From Liolophura sinensis (Eukaryota; Mollusca; Polyplacophora; Chitonida; Chitonidae): a DNA stretch of 64,000 nucleotides. Position numbers and translations under genes: made by a program. Each line of letters starts with the position of its first letter. Position 1 is the stretch's first letter. Below, piece after piece: positions 1-11,053 of the stretch. The stretch lies in assembly GCF_032854445.1 (NCBI RefSeq), contig NC_088302.1, forward strand, positions 6,569,338 through 6,633,337, given 5' to 3'. The notes beneath the pieces were generated by a model. The model saw nothing but the letters and a program-made list of their open reading frames with translations, was not told where the DNA came from and made no database searches.

Positions 1-533
1 CTTAACTGTGCTGCTTCAGTCGAAACCTTCATGACCTTCACTACTGCATCGAAAAAAAGCAGTTTATTTTTTTCACTGGCCCTTGCCGTGACAAAAGTTT
101 TGACAATTGAAACACCGCGCTGGGTTAGTTATATATATGAGTCCACTCTAACCCTATACGTGCCAGTGTAGATGTACGACAGAAGAGATTTACTGTTGAA
201 AGTCAGAAGATATGTATTCAATTTTAGCATGTTACCAGCTTTTTTGTTGTGAAGCGTTTCACCCTGGTAACACCATGTCAATGTAACTGCGCAGATTTCT
301 TCTTCTGTTAGGTCTATAATATCTCCATCGCTATCACGTATAATCCCCTGACAGCTATTTAGGAAATTGTGAGGGGATGTAAACACCGGAGTATCACATA
401 TTTTGTTTGAAGTCAATAGCTTTGTTGATTGTTGTTTCCGGAAATATTCTATGAGAATGTCTCTGTGTCTTAGCTTTTTCACGTTTTTAAACGAAAGGTT
501 TAGGGAAGACATAAAAAATATATAAGAATTCAC
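1..533 (-). pseudogene. LINE-B ORF1 (gag-like RNA-binding protein) fragment
   Basis: A 134-codon open frame (533-129) starts soon after the 5'UTR and contains the LINE-B ORF1 block with NKICDTPVFTSPHNFLNSCQ, DSDGDIIDLTEEEIC and LKLNTYLLTFN. It matches the fragment at 34079-34294 and, further along, the one at 57114-57344. The frame stops at 129. Sequence downstream (128-1) still resembles the region that encodes the CCHC knuckle in the copy at 57220-57340, but in a shifted frame, so the copy is dead. In living elements of this class ORF1 coats the RNA in the retrotransposition particle. The assignment rests on similarity within the window and on the CCHC context of the other copy. Confidence 0.75.
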
Positions 534-905
534 CCCACGTTTTCCTCACCTACCACGGAGTGCCAAAAAGGGCGATGCCTGAACCCCAGCAGGAAACACA
601 CCAAAGGACTCCACATGAGGTATACTGGGCTGAAGGTCTTAATGATCAAACTCAGTTCCCACCACGAGCTCATTCGTCTCAAATCTAGTGAGTACGGTCA
701 CACATCAGACACATACTACCCGACTGACCGTTGAGCCACCGCCTCACCCTTAGTCCTGCAATCGAAAGTTGAAAGGTAACAGTTATTCTCTAAGGAGTGA
801 TGTTATCGAGAAATGTTCAGGACCACGCAGAGGCAAGACGTCACCAAGCCGATTGATCGGACCGGGCCCATCCGACCTCCCGTCCTTCTCCCATTGGCCA
901 CAGAC
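1..905 (-). mobile_element. LINE-B copy, 5' end (5'UTR plus start of ORF1), cut by window edge
   Basis: Read on the minus strand, 905-536 is the GC-rich LINE-B 5'UTR and 533-1 is the start of ORF1. The same 5'UTR recurs at 16820-17083, 33126-33900, 51590-51790 and 56545-57100, always next to ORF1-like or LINE-B sequence. That co-occurrence is the evidence that it belongs to the LINE. The element runs off the left edge of the window, so EN, RT and RNase H are not visible. The family is an I-superfamily (Nimb/I-like) non-LTR retrotransposon, judged from the EN-RT-RNase H content of the other copies. Confidence 0.8.
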
Positions 906-1687
906 CCCCACTACTTCTCCATAAGCAACAATGTTAACGTTTAGCGATGTAGCCCAGTCTCAAACATTCCGTGGCCAATAAGCTTTGGTGCATATCTGGC
1001 CGAGATTGTGAAAAAAAAAAGCCATAAAAATCTTGAAATAGGTTGACCGTCAAAATCTGGATCTTTCTGTGCCTGCAGCTTAGAGGTGTGCCTAGCAACG
1101 CCAAGGGGACGTCACTCGCAGCCCCATCACGCCCAAAATTTCAAACTCTCGTCATTAAAACTCATACCTGCCCAAAGCTTAGGCTATTTTCATCATTTTG
1201 ATACCAAGCATGCACCTGTACACCAAAAAGGGCAGGCTAGCAGCAAAAGAGAACCTTACACCCTAAAATACACAGAATTACATTTTCCCTCCCGAAAAAC
1301 AGGAGTTGCATTGTGGGGTCTTGCTCATTACATCACCATGATGCCTTTATGAACAGTTGCAATTAAAGTGCGACTGAGATATTTGTTTAAATGTGATTTG
1401 ACATGGAACTCATTCACGGACTACGAATTTGAACTTTGATATGGAATTCATGCTTGGAATATTCGTTGTCTGCCCGGCATCATTGAAAACTGATGACCGC
1501 TTCTCTCTTGTGTGTTACCGGCTTTATTTCTTATTTGTGAAATTTCTTAAATACCTTTGTCTTTGGGAGTTAGTGTTAAACGTTGTTTTTGAAATGGATC
1601 TTACGATTATCGACTTGAAACGCCTTTTGCGGACTACGAATGGTATATGAATGTCGGACTTGACGCTTATACCTATATTGTCAAAGT
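906..1687. other. No recognisable feature
   Basis: This stretch lies between two LINE-B 5'UTR pieces. It has open frames of 88 and 73 codons (1086-1352, 1429-1650) with no recognisable domain and no splice or promoter context that I can support. It may be old degenerate repeat or unique sequence. Confidence 0.5.
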
Positions 1688-1800
1688 AAGGGCCGTGTTG
1701 GGCGTGAGGATCTCGCAAGACCAACACGCCCCCAGCCACCAGGATTCCGTCCTCGGAGATCACGGGTCGTAACCCACGCCAAACAGGTCGCTCCCTCTGG
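1688..1800 (-). repeat. LINE-B 5'UTR fragment
   Basis: On the minus strand this segment carries the 'acccgtgatctccgaggacg' block and the 'gttggtcttgcgagatcctc' block. Both align with the plus-strand 5'UTR at 33300-33375. It is an isolated piece about 110 bp long. Confidence 0.65.
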
Positions 1801-2412
1801 GGCTGCATAATATTTGTATAGAATAAAAATATTGGTGATAACCTTAAAACTGTCTTCTAACATAACAAAGAAAAATGTTACTTGAGCCAGCTATCATAGT
1901 CCATGGTTAATACATTTGGTGAAAACATTGTTAGCGTTCAGTTTTAACTTCACGTGATTTCCACTAAATTGCAGTGAGCCAGGAATATTTTTTACCAACA
2001 CATACCCATCATTTCCTCTAGTTTGCTTTAATTCTTATACTCATGGAAGGTCTCCAAGAGACCAAGTAATTTTTAACAGGTGCCTTATTCCCCATTTTCG
2101 TCTAGCTCACTAATTTATTCTCGATGAGATGTATAGGATGTGATGGAGCAACATACCCCTGCGGATGACATGGTGTAGCAACCACATTAGGCTATGTGCT
2201 GCTTCACTCCGTTCACTCCGTATATTGTGGCCTGGATAAAGTTTCAACTCGCTGCTGCCAGGTGAGGCACTGAGAAAGAAGGAGAAAGTTCTATGTCAAC
2301 TTCTTTACTCGTAGTCTTGTATTCACAGTTGGTATGTTAATGAAAATTCCTGAATTTAAAATCAAGAAATCGTTTTAGTTGGCTTACTTTTATACTGTGC
2401 AAATATTTTCTC
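1801..2412. other. No recognisable feature
   Basis: AT-rich sequence without a convincing open frame or repeat match elsewhere in the window. Confidence 0.5.
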
Positions 2413-2423
2413 TAAATGAGAAA

Positions 2424-2674
2424 GCTCAGTTCGTTAGCGCGCTGGCGCAGCGTAATGACCCAGGGGTCTCTCACCAATGCGGTCGCTGTGAGTTCAAGTC
2501 CAGCTCATGCAGGCTTCCTCTGGAAAGGTCTTCCAGCAACTCGCGGATGGTTGTGGGTTCCCCCTTCCCCCCCCGACTCTGCAAGGTTTCCACTCACCAT
2601 AATGCTGACCGTTGTCGTATTAGTGAAATATCTTTGAGTACTGCGTAAACACCGATGAAAGAAATGAAATAAAT
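2424..2674 (+). mobile_element. SINE-1 copy, 5'-truncated, with 11-bp TSD
   Basis: This is a tRNA-derived SINE. It begins inside the A-box region (GCTCAGTTCGTTAGCGCGCT), has a B-box-like GAGTTCAAGTCC, a conserved body (ccagctcatg, accataatgctg) and the 3' tail motif ending in an A/T-rich simple run. It is flanked by direct repeats TAAATGAGAAA at 2413-2423 and 2675-2685, which proves insertion by target-primed reverse transcription. About 12 bases of the head are missing compared with the copies at 34649 and 46080. It encodes no protein. Confidence 0.9.
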
Positions 2675-2685
2675 TAAATGAGAAA

Positions 2686-5364
2686 AATACCATTCAAGGA
2701 GAATAGTTTTTTGTTCATACTTTCTTATTGATGAATTCAATCCAAAATTTTGTTGATTTAAAAATATTTTTTCTCTTGTAATATACCTGATGGTAATGAG
2801 AAAGAGTCTTTCAAATACTGACCTGTTTCTTGAATTGTTTATGAAAATATTTTTCTTAACAATTTTCTTACAATAGAAAAACAGTGACCTCCAGCAAGAT
2901 ATTTTTGCCATTTCAGACAGGTGTGTTGTAATATGTAAAATGAAAAAGAAGACGTCAAACAAGAATTTTCTTCCATTTCAAGAATCAAAATGCTACTTCA
3001 CTTGTTTAACGTTAATTTTATTATTTTCTTGCTTAAGAATTAATCTGAAAAATGTTTTAAATAAGAAAACAAACGGGTCTCCAGGCGACAGATGTCCTTC
3101 ATTTAAGATCCGTCTCTTGTAATATCTAACATGACAAAAAGTTCTCAAGCAGGAACTTGTTACATGTTTAACAGAAATAAGTTTGTTGGCTGACATATTT
3201 AAGACTTATGTTGTACAATGAAAATAATGTTATATTTACGTTTGAATGTTGTTTGAATAAGAATAAGACAACTATAAAAAAGTATTTTAACTATTATATT
3301 TTTAGTGGGAAAGCTGTTGTCCGAGATTGCAATAGTACTTAAGGTGCGCCAGTAGCTGAAAGCTATAATTTGGTATTTGTACAGCCTTTCACCCAATGTC
3401 CAGATAGTCGTCATATTTCAAAGGACACTTTGCTTAGACTTAATTCTGCGTTTAACACTGTGTTGTTTAACGATGATGAAATAAGGAATTGTACAAAGCC
3501 TGGTGAAATGCCCAAGAGCAAGCAACTGCTTGATAAATCCAAGAATTTGACATTTATGTCCTGGGCGCAGAAGATTTGTAATAACATTTTCAATTTTACC
3601 GAGCCGCACGGCGAGTAGTTCAAAACTGATCCATTTCGCCTTACCCTATTCGTCGGCAAAACAACACGTCATTAATTCTCTGAGTTAGTAAAATTGTTCG
3701 CAAGAGAAGTTCAAAAGAAGCGGAAGAAATCGCTTTTTGTATGAGGGGTATTTTATCAGAGAGATAAATGGCTACTTTGGAAAAGTATCAATATCTCAAT
3801 GTCAATGGTTGACTTTACGTCGCCAGTTTATATGGGGCGTGTGCAAAACTCTTTACTCAACTGAACTGCACATCGCTACGCTCAAAGAGCAAAGGAGATA
3901 TTGGACCTGGTGGAATGATATCATTAACTTGCGCCATCCATTAGGAACGAAACGTCAGTTTTTTGTACCTGTAGTTTTTTTTCCCTCTCAGCCACATGAT
4001 TCAACCCTTTTGATGGATGAAGCTTCTCGCACAAGTGACATTTAAGGCCGGTTAAAATTTCGTGATATGATGATGACGGCAGATGTTTACGAGGACAAAT
4101 TGGCGAGATTTTTTAATTTTACATCTGACGTTGACCTCACACTATTTATTTTTTATGATATCTGAAGATGTCTGATAAACAGAACAATGTTAGTTTACTT
4201 TGCAAATGAGAACATTTGCTGATGACTAAAACACGCTTAATGTTGAACTTCGGACCTATACATTTAGCATAACAAACTGATCAAAATTATCTAGAAAACC
4301 AAGATTTCCATTTCAGCTACATCACTCATGAAAAGGAACAAATTCGACTGACAATTTTGTAGGGTATAGGATCGATTTTTTTTCTCTGAACAAATGTGCC
4401 ATACAACATTCTATGGCAAACCTACAAATACCTGTCTAGCACTGTTTAGAAGAATCTCTAGGTGAGATGAACGCGTGACTTGACACTCGAGCCGCCTCAA
4501 GAGTTTCTCTTGAAATAGTTTACCCTCATAAGCAAGCTCCAGTGAAGTTTCAGATGACCTAATCCACCTGTCACAGTAATACTCTGATTACGACGCTTTA
4601 GTAGCACATACAAACTCGGGTCATTACACAAATACAATGGGCACTGTAATGATCTGATGTAAGTGGAATGCCAAAGAAGAGGACGTTGGATTAATACTTT
4701 ATACTGAAGTGTCCGGGCATCCCATTCTTTAGCAAGTGCTAGGTGTCACTCAGCTGGTATTACTCCCTGAGTTTAGCTTCTATAGTGTTAAACGCCATTA
4801 CACTGCTCATAGAAACAGTATAAAAGAACGCTAAGCCAACCTCACACTGATGCGACAAATGCTTATATGTGTCCCTCACTTGGCACATGGTGGCGTCAAA
4901 TGAAACTTTTCGACTAAGAAAAGAAAACTTTCGGGAAGATAATAAGTGTACACCCAACGGGCAGTCAAGATGTAACTAAGTTCCAGGGCAAAATAATTTA
5001 CACAAACACATTGTTAGCTTTGCTTAACGATTTACCTGGGAAAAGACATCTGTATTCTGGTAACTTTAAGATATTCACGCGGAGAAATGTTTAAAACTCA
5101 CCAAAATATAGCCTACGCGAACATTTTTAATTCTTACTAGTTACACTTCAGTATAAACACAGCATACAGAGTAAAACCAGAGCAGCCATGCAGCCGATAT
5201 ATCCAGTGAAAAGGAGAGTAGAGAGAACCATGAAAAAGAGCGGTGAATTTTTCCAGAAAATACACAATTCCTAGATTTTTACTTAAACTCAAATTGGCAC
5301 ACTATATTGACCTATATGTAACACACTAATAATTCCATCCTATGTGAAGGCGCGTCTTCGTAGC
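2686..5364. other. Unassigned AT-rich region with two unrecognised open frames
   Basis: There is no repeat match to the rest of the window. Two open frames follow each other on the plus strand: 3370-3618 (82 codons) and 3737-4045 (102 codons, with WTWWNDIINLRHPLG). Neither has a domain I recognise, and no splice signals clearly link them. They could be a decayed gene or chance. Confidence 0.35.
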
Positions 5365-5833
5365 TGCAGTGCATACCCCAGCTTTTATGACCCGAAAACA
5401 TTTGAAAAGTGAAGGATATAAACTAAGAAATCACGACGGAGTAATGAATTGGAAAGTATGCAGTGCATACCCCAGCTTTTATGACCCGAAAACATTTGAA
5501 AAGTGAAGGATATAAACTAAGAAATCACGACGGAGTAATGAATTGGAAAGTATGCAGTGCATACCCCAGCTTTTATGACCCGAAAACATTTGAAAAGTGA
5601 AGGATATAAACTAAGAAATCACGACGGAGTAATGAATTGGAAAGTATGCAGTGCATACCCCAGCTTTTATGACCCGAAAACATTTGAAAAGTGAAGGATA
5701 TAAACTAAGAAATCACGACGGAGTAATGAATTGGAAAGTATGCAGTGCATACCCCAGCTTTCATGACCCGAAAACAGTTGAAAAGTGAAGGATATAAACT
5801 AAGAAATCACGACGGAGTAATGAATTGGAAAGC
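5365..5833 (+). repeat. Tandem array, five units of 94 bp
   Basis: Units start at 5365, 5459, 5553, 5647 and 5741, giving a fixed 94-bp period. Units 1-4 are essentially identical. Unit 5 carries two substitutions (tcatgacc, acagttg) and then runs into single-copy sequence. Every junction between units creates the perfect 15-bp palindrome GTATGCAGTGCATAC. There is no open frame through the array. The near identity points to recent amplification or to homogenisation. Confidence 0.95.
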
Positions 5834-8269
5834 AGTCTATAATACTATTAATAAGTAAAAGTTTTTCACAAACGAATGAATTTAAGTAGTAAAAATCGTG
5901 TAGTTGTAGGTAAGTAAAAGTACACGTATAAATTTCTTGTGGAACACGAAATACGAAAAGAACTTAAATCGTCGCAATACTACTGAAATAGAAGGTTTCA
6001 TAAAGTTATACTTATTCATGAATTCATTTTAAGGTAAACCCTTCACTTTTAGTAAAATTATACAATGCTGTACTGAACAGGAAGAATTGGGAAAAATCCC
6101 TAAAAAAGGCCGTTAAGGGCAAAATGTAAGTCAGCGAATCACCTCATGATTTTCTTCACCGCAGACAGTGTGTTATTCTTGATGAGATACCAGTTTAGAT
6201 GATTCGACAGAGAATGAAATCTACACCAAATTCAGTATGATGTGTAGCCAAAAAAATCTGTTCTAGACGGCATGCCTATGTACATGTATTCAGTTCAATG
6301 TCATTCATCCTCGAGAGACGAGTGGACATGCATATTCAAAAGCTCCAATGTGGTCCACAGCACACAACCGTTTGTGCCGTAATTGCAGCCGAGACCACGA
6401 GGCGTCTTTTCGGGAATGCTAAAAGAAAAAGTAAGACTGTTCCGTCTAAGGCTCAGAACGTCTCATATCGTGAAGCCCGTAAAACACAGACAATCCTATT
6501 TTACACCTCCTCCCACATCGTCTACATGAGAAAAAATTAAAATGAAAATGTCGAGGACTTCAAGTTAATTTTATTCAGATATCACAGCCTTGAATTTAAA
6601 ACATTCCAATTGCTTTTAATTTTCATGTTCAGCTGAAGGCACATCTTCCTAATTACACCCCAGAATATGTTAGTGACGAATAAGCGCTCTTACGAAGGCT
6701 CCTCAGTCTTTGTCAATAAGAACATTCATGTTGTTCAAAAACTAAAATAAAACGCTTTATAAAACAGACTAGCTAAACATGCGTGTAAATAGATTTATCA
6801 AAGGAAACCAAGGGGAGTATTGTTCTTGGTGATTTCAATGCGTACTTTCTGGACACCAATAATAATAGTGACACAAGTCAATGACACACTGACACGGAAC
6901 ACGGCAGTATGCGATACGCTCATTGATCAGGTTTATTCACCATTTTAAAAGCATAACTTGTAGACCCAGACTAAGAACGACCTCTCAGTTTATAAGGTGT
7001 GTATCTATAAAATAATTTTTCTCCGGGGAAAGTCTAGATCGATTTGCAGACTGGTCGTTGTAGCGATTCAAATGTTTTTAGGATTCAGATAACTTGAGAA
7101 TTGATTTTTTTTGTTTCAGTTTTGAGCTTCACACACCGAATATAGTCACTTTGCATGTCCTGAATTCTTTTCTAGTTTCCATGCGATTGTTTTTTTTTCC
7201 TTCTCTGTTTTGCTGTCTTTGCTTGATTTGACTTCTCTTCAACATCACTTGCACAAAACTTTGTTCCTATGAAGATACTGGTATTTCACAGCATCTATAT
7301 AGTATATAGCTTTGGCATGTAATGAAAATCATACCGAGTTCCAAGTTTGTGACTGGAAGAGCACATGTACAAATTTGTAAACCTTGGAAGAATGGAAAAG
7401 ATGTAATACCAAAACGGCTGACCATTTATCGCTGACGAAAGGGGGGGGGGACTGATGTCAGGATGTTTATGACGTTTTCCACTTGTCACTGCAGTAATTT
7501 GACTTGTTCAAAGAACTCGTTAGTAGATGATGAACTGATCACAAGGTAAATAGCATTCGACCTAGTTAATCACAAGACTTCCTTAACGAACTGATGTAAG
7601 GACGAATGATCAGGCACTCGTTCGCCGTCAACACTGTCAGCTATGATATGTCAAGAACACTGTCTTACTAGATGTTCATGTTAATACATTTTTTAAAACT
7701 CGACCTTCATTTTAAGTATTATAGACCGACATGGAGATACGCTCTGGCAATTTGTCCTTGACATACAGATCATTCGGGTTTCTGATTTGCACCTGTGACA
7801 CTTATCTTTCAAATATAAAGTGTAGAAATCCAGGGTCTGCCACCTTGTCAAATGCCCTTCACTTTCAACGTCTGCAAAACTGAATATGTACTGACTGGAA
7901 AACCCTGTCGTGTTCCTCACTATGGATCGCCACGGTATTGTTGAAAAGCTGCCAAAGTGGCGGTAAACCCCAATCAGTTATTCTTAGAATACCAGGCAGT
8001 AATGATCCACTCTCATTATTGCGGGTAATTCATTTCAATTATTCCTTTGCAAACAAGTATACGAATAAAACAATCATCATCTTCAACTTTACTACCTTAA
8101 TAATTATCTTGCGCTTATTACATTTAAAAAAAGACTGATGCAGGGATTTTTTAACTGTGCAGTTCAAAGCACGTCAGCACAAATATGTCATTGGAGCAGA
8201 CTATGGTATATCGTTTTTGGGTATTCTTCATGTTGTCATTTAACTCTCTCGTCAAGTACACAACTTCCA
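5834..8269. other. Mostly unassigned region with one possible LINE endonuclease fossil
   Basis: Only 6808-6870 stands out. It reads GSIVLGDFNAYFLDTNN on the plus strand, which resembles the 'GDFNA' metal-binding motif of LINE endonucleases, but flanking sequence is too decayed to extend it. Open frames such as 6298-6540 (80 codons) and 7295-7489 show no recognisable domain. A G10 run sits near 7440. Confidence 0.4.
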
Positions 8270-8795
8270 CTAAGAATGAATGAATGATTATGGCTTTAAT
8301 ATTTCAGCCATATCCCGGCGAGAGCAGGGTGAAAACACAAGACGGTTTTCGATATGATCAAAAATGTAAAAAAAAAGTTTAAACATGTTTAAAATCATAT
8401 AAGAAAAAAAAACAAAACAGTTAAAACTCGAAAACCAGCGTATTTTAAAAATGGTATATCTAGAAATCTATATGTATATGACCATTTATCTACAAATATT
8501 TAAGACAATTAAAATTTATGTTTTATGATATCGGCCAATGGCCCTCAAATAATTTCTGACAACATCGCTAGGGATGGTGTCAAATAAATCATATATAGAG
8601 TTAACTGTGTAGAATCTTTGCCGAACATGGGCAAAGTCCACACAGTCAACCAGGATATGTCCACACAGTCAACCAGGATATGTTTGATGCCATATTGGGC
8701 ATCACATCCAACACACCCGGGAGCCTCAAACCTTGGTGATGGACAAATCCAACATTTTAATATACGACTTCCTAGCGGAACCGTACAGTACAACA
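8270..8795 (-). mobile_element. LINE-B 3' end, internally deleted
   Basis: The plus strand starts with the reverse complement of the LINE-B 3' terminus (aatgaatgaatgattatggc), continues through the 3'UTR, and then enters the region encoding the ORF2 C-terminal CCHC-like motif (CVGCDAQYGIKHILVDC, minus strand near 8715-8670). At 8735 it jumps to sequence from the end of the RT domain (compare 48330-48400), so roughly 1 kb of RNase H region is deleted. A short direct duplication (cacagtcaaccaggatatgt, twice, 8640-8683) lies in the C-terminal part and shifts the frame. Confidence 0.85.
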
Positions 8796-8825
8796 AAAAA
8801 GTGACCATTATGAACACGCATTTCG

Positions 8826-8975
8826 TATGGGTACCACACGGCTATTACACGCGTGTGGAATGCCTTCCGTTTGGCAAACAGGCACTGCCTGGCAGGCTTA
8901 GCACACTGCTACTACACGGCTATGACATGCGTGTGGAGAAGACCACACGGATACCACACGCGTGTGATTATCGTC
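8826..8975. repeat. Cluster of imperfect CACACG...CGTGTG palindromes
   Basis: At least three related motifs of the form ccacacggctat-acacgcgtgtgga occur at about 8835, 8915 and 8950. Each is a near-palindrome built on CACACG/CGTGTG. They are arranged head-to-tail with variable spacers. No function can be assigned from sequence alone. Confidence 0.55.
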
Positions 8976-9531
8976 GTTTGTAGTGTCGTTATTACAAATA
9001 AAACTGTGATAAAAATACCTATTAGTGGTTTGTTTTCGTTACAAAAAGATACTGGAAATAAACCTTTACGGGTACCGGAGCTTTTCGCCGCCATTTACGT
9101 TCAAAATGAAGTTAATCTGACTTGGTTCTCTTTTTTCAAAGCCGTTCAAATACAAACATAAATTACTCACTATGGTAACAACTGCATGTATTATTCTGGA
9201 CTCGTCAACTCCCGCTTCCTTCGAGCAATTGGAAACAACTTACGGATTTTCCGCACAAGCACATTTAAGCCCGGTCTTCTGTTCACGTGATTTGATATTA
9301 CGAATACAGCAGGGTGGGCAATCTCACATTACTTTATGTTAAAATCCAATATGTACAAAATAACCCAAACTTTACAGTAAAATGGTATAAATAAATATAG
9401 CAGCGCTGGTCTTCAGGTGGCCTACAGTATATTTTTTGAGTAGTTCACAGTCGAATGTAGGTTAAAAAGGAAGACAATTTTGCTTATTTTTTCAAAATAA
9501 CCTGCTGAAGCAAACTGGTTGCATAAATTTG
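8976..9531. other. No recognisable feature
   Basis: AT-rich sequence with small open frames only. No similarity to other parts of the window was seen. Confidence 0.5.
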
Positions 9532-9578
9532 ATTTATTTATATGACTGGTGTTTTACTCCATACTCAAGAATATTGTA
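9532..9578 (-). repeat. SINE-1 3'-tail fragment
   Basis: The plus strand reads tttatttatatgactggtgt followed by a close match to the reverse complement of the SINE-1 tail (compare 16557-16605). Similarity stops after about 46 bp, so only the 3' end of a heavily 5'-truncated copy is present. Confidence 0.6.
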
Positions 9579-9802
9579 TGCATAAAAGCAAATTTGCCTA
9601 TTGAGACAAGTTTCTATAAGCGTTACTTTAGGAATCAAACCGCCAGTACATTTCTATATATTGATAAAAAATTTGCATTATATTACGATTTCAGCTGTGT
9701 ATTTATTGATCATGATATATGTATTGTAAAACCCTTTTCTCACTGCTGTCACATTATTGGTTGTATATGTCAAAGCAAAAGTTTTCTTTGCCGTCCTGGG
9801 AG

Positions 9803-10107
9803 ATTAAAATCTCCTCTATCTGCCCCCTGCTTCATGGCGGGCGGAAGTATCTCGTGGAGATTCTAGCAAATGGAGGTAAATATATCATTCTTATACATAA
9901 GTAAAATGTCATTCATTTTATCTCAGATTATTGCAAGAAATATTTTCATATTTTATAAAAATAATAACCTGGGCCAAATCTTCTCTTTGTCAATGTGTAG
10001 CACCAGAGGAACTTGATCTCATAGATCAGGCCTGGCCCCAAACCCACAGGGGCCAGGCCATTACGAAGTCACGACAAGGGGCTCCAGGGGCCTATATCAC
10101 CATTTAG
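9803..10107 (+). CDS. Putative two-exon 3' end of an unidentified gene
   Basis: The first exon candidate (9803-9875) follows a pyrimidine-rich tract ending in AG and stops at a consensus donor (GGAG|GTAAAT). It encodes HGGRKYLVEILANG. The second candidate starts after an acceptor (tttgtcaatgtgtag|CACC) at 10001 and stays open only in the phase-compatible frame: APEELDLIDQAWPQTHRGQA and onward, to a TAG at 10105-10107. A possible donor (GAAG|GTATGT) follows at 10114, and AATAAA lies at about 10234, about 125 bases after the stop. Phase agreement between the two exons supports a real gene end. I do not recognise the protein, and the upstream exons are not identified. It may form one locus with the exons at 11054-12170. 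Confidence 0.4.
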
Positions 10108-11053
10108 CCTGAAGGTATGTAAAGCTCAATTCAAGATTTGTTTACGTTGTACTTTATAAACATCCTTGTTTCTTTCTGTTAGTAAACCCTTTGCTGCTGT
10201 TGAGGGTTACTTTATGTTTGATTAGAACTTTCCTGAATAAAGTCATTCAGGTTGATTGATTTATTTGTATTCACTATTGTGTTCTGAACCGAAGTATCGC
10301 CTTGCCACTCTCATATTACGGATTAAAATATTGTTTACTACAAACATTCACTAAATGTGCAATACAGATTAAATGAAATGAGGGTAATGCTATGCAATAC
10401 ACATGATTATAAATTTCAAAAGTGTTCTCTAAATTGTTAAATGTTATTACAATGCAATGCAAATAATACTTGCAATAACCTTTAAATGTATTTGGCTATG
10501 ATTTGCTATTTTTACAGTTGATGGAAGAAATTGATTTTTCTACTTTAGGGCACGAGTGGGGGCATTTGTGAGATTTAGGTCTTATCACAGTAGAGGGCAA
10601 TAGTAGTGAGGGTGTAGCTGGGGGATTAGCGATGGCATTTTGGAAGGGGTTGGTGAGGGTGTGCTAGTGGGGGGGGGGGGGTAATGATTGGAGCGGGGTA
10701 GTCTGTATGTGGCAAAAAAATCGCGCATGAGGTGGACAGCGAGAGCAAAGCAAAGATAAGATTCAGTTTTACGTGCTTGTAAACAAAAAGGCTGTGTTAA
10801 TATTATCTGGAAGTGGCTTTTGTTTTACTCCCATATAACTTGTCTGTAAATGTGTGTTGAAACATGTCATGGTAAATGTAATCTCACACTGATGATATCA
10901 GTAAAAGCAATCCTGCTATATACAGAAATAGTCAATACCCGTATCAAGAATATCAAAGCATGCTGTTGTGAAATGCAATTACACTTTACTAATTAAATAA
11001 AGTATGTAACTAATTATGTCTTAGTAATCATGTCATATTTTATTCTGTTTCAG

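Noticed and set aside
5365-5833. CRISPR-like array
   Set aside because: Whole 94-bp units repeat, with no unique spacers, and the context is eukaryotic.
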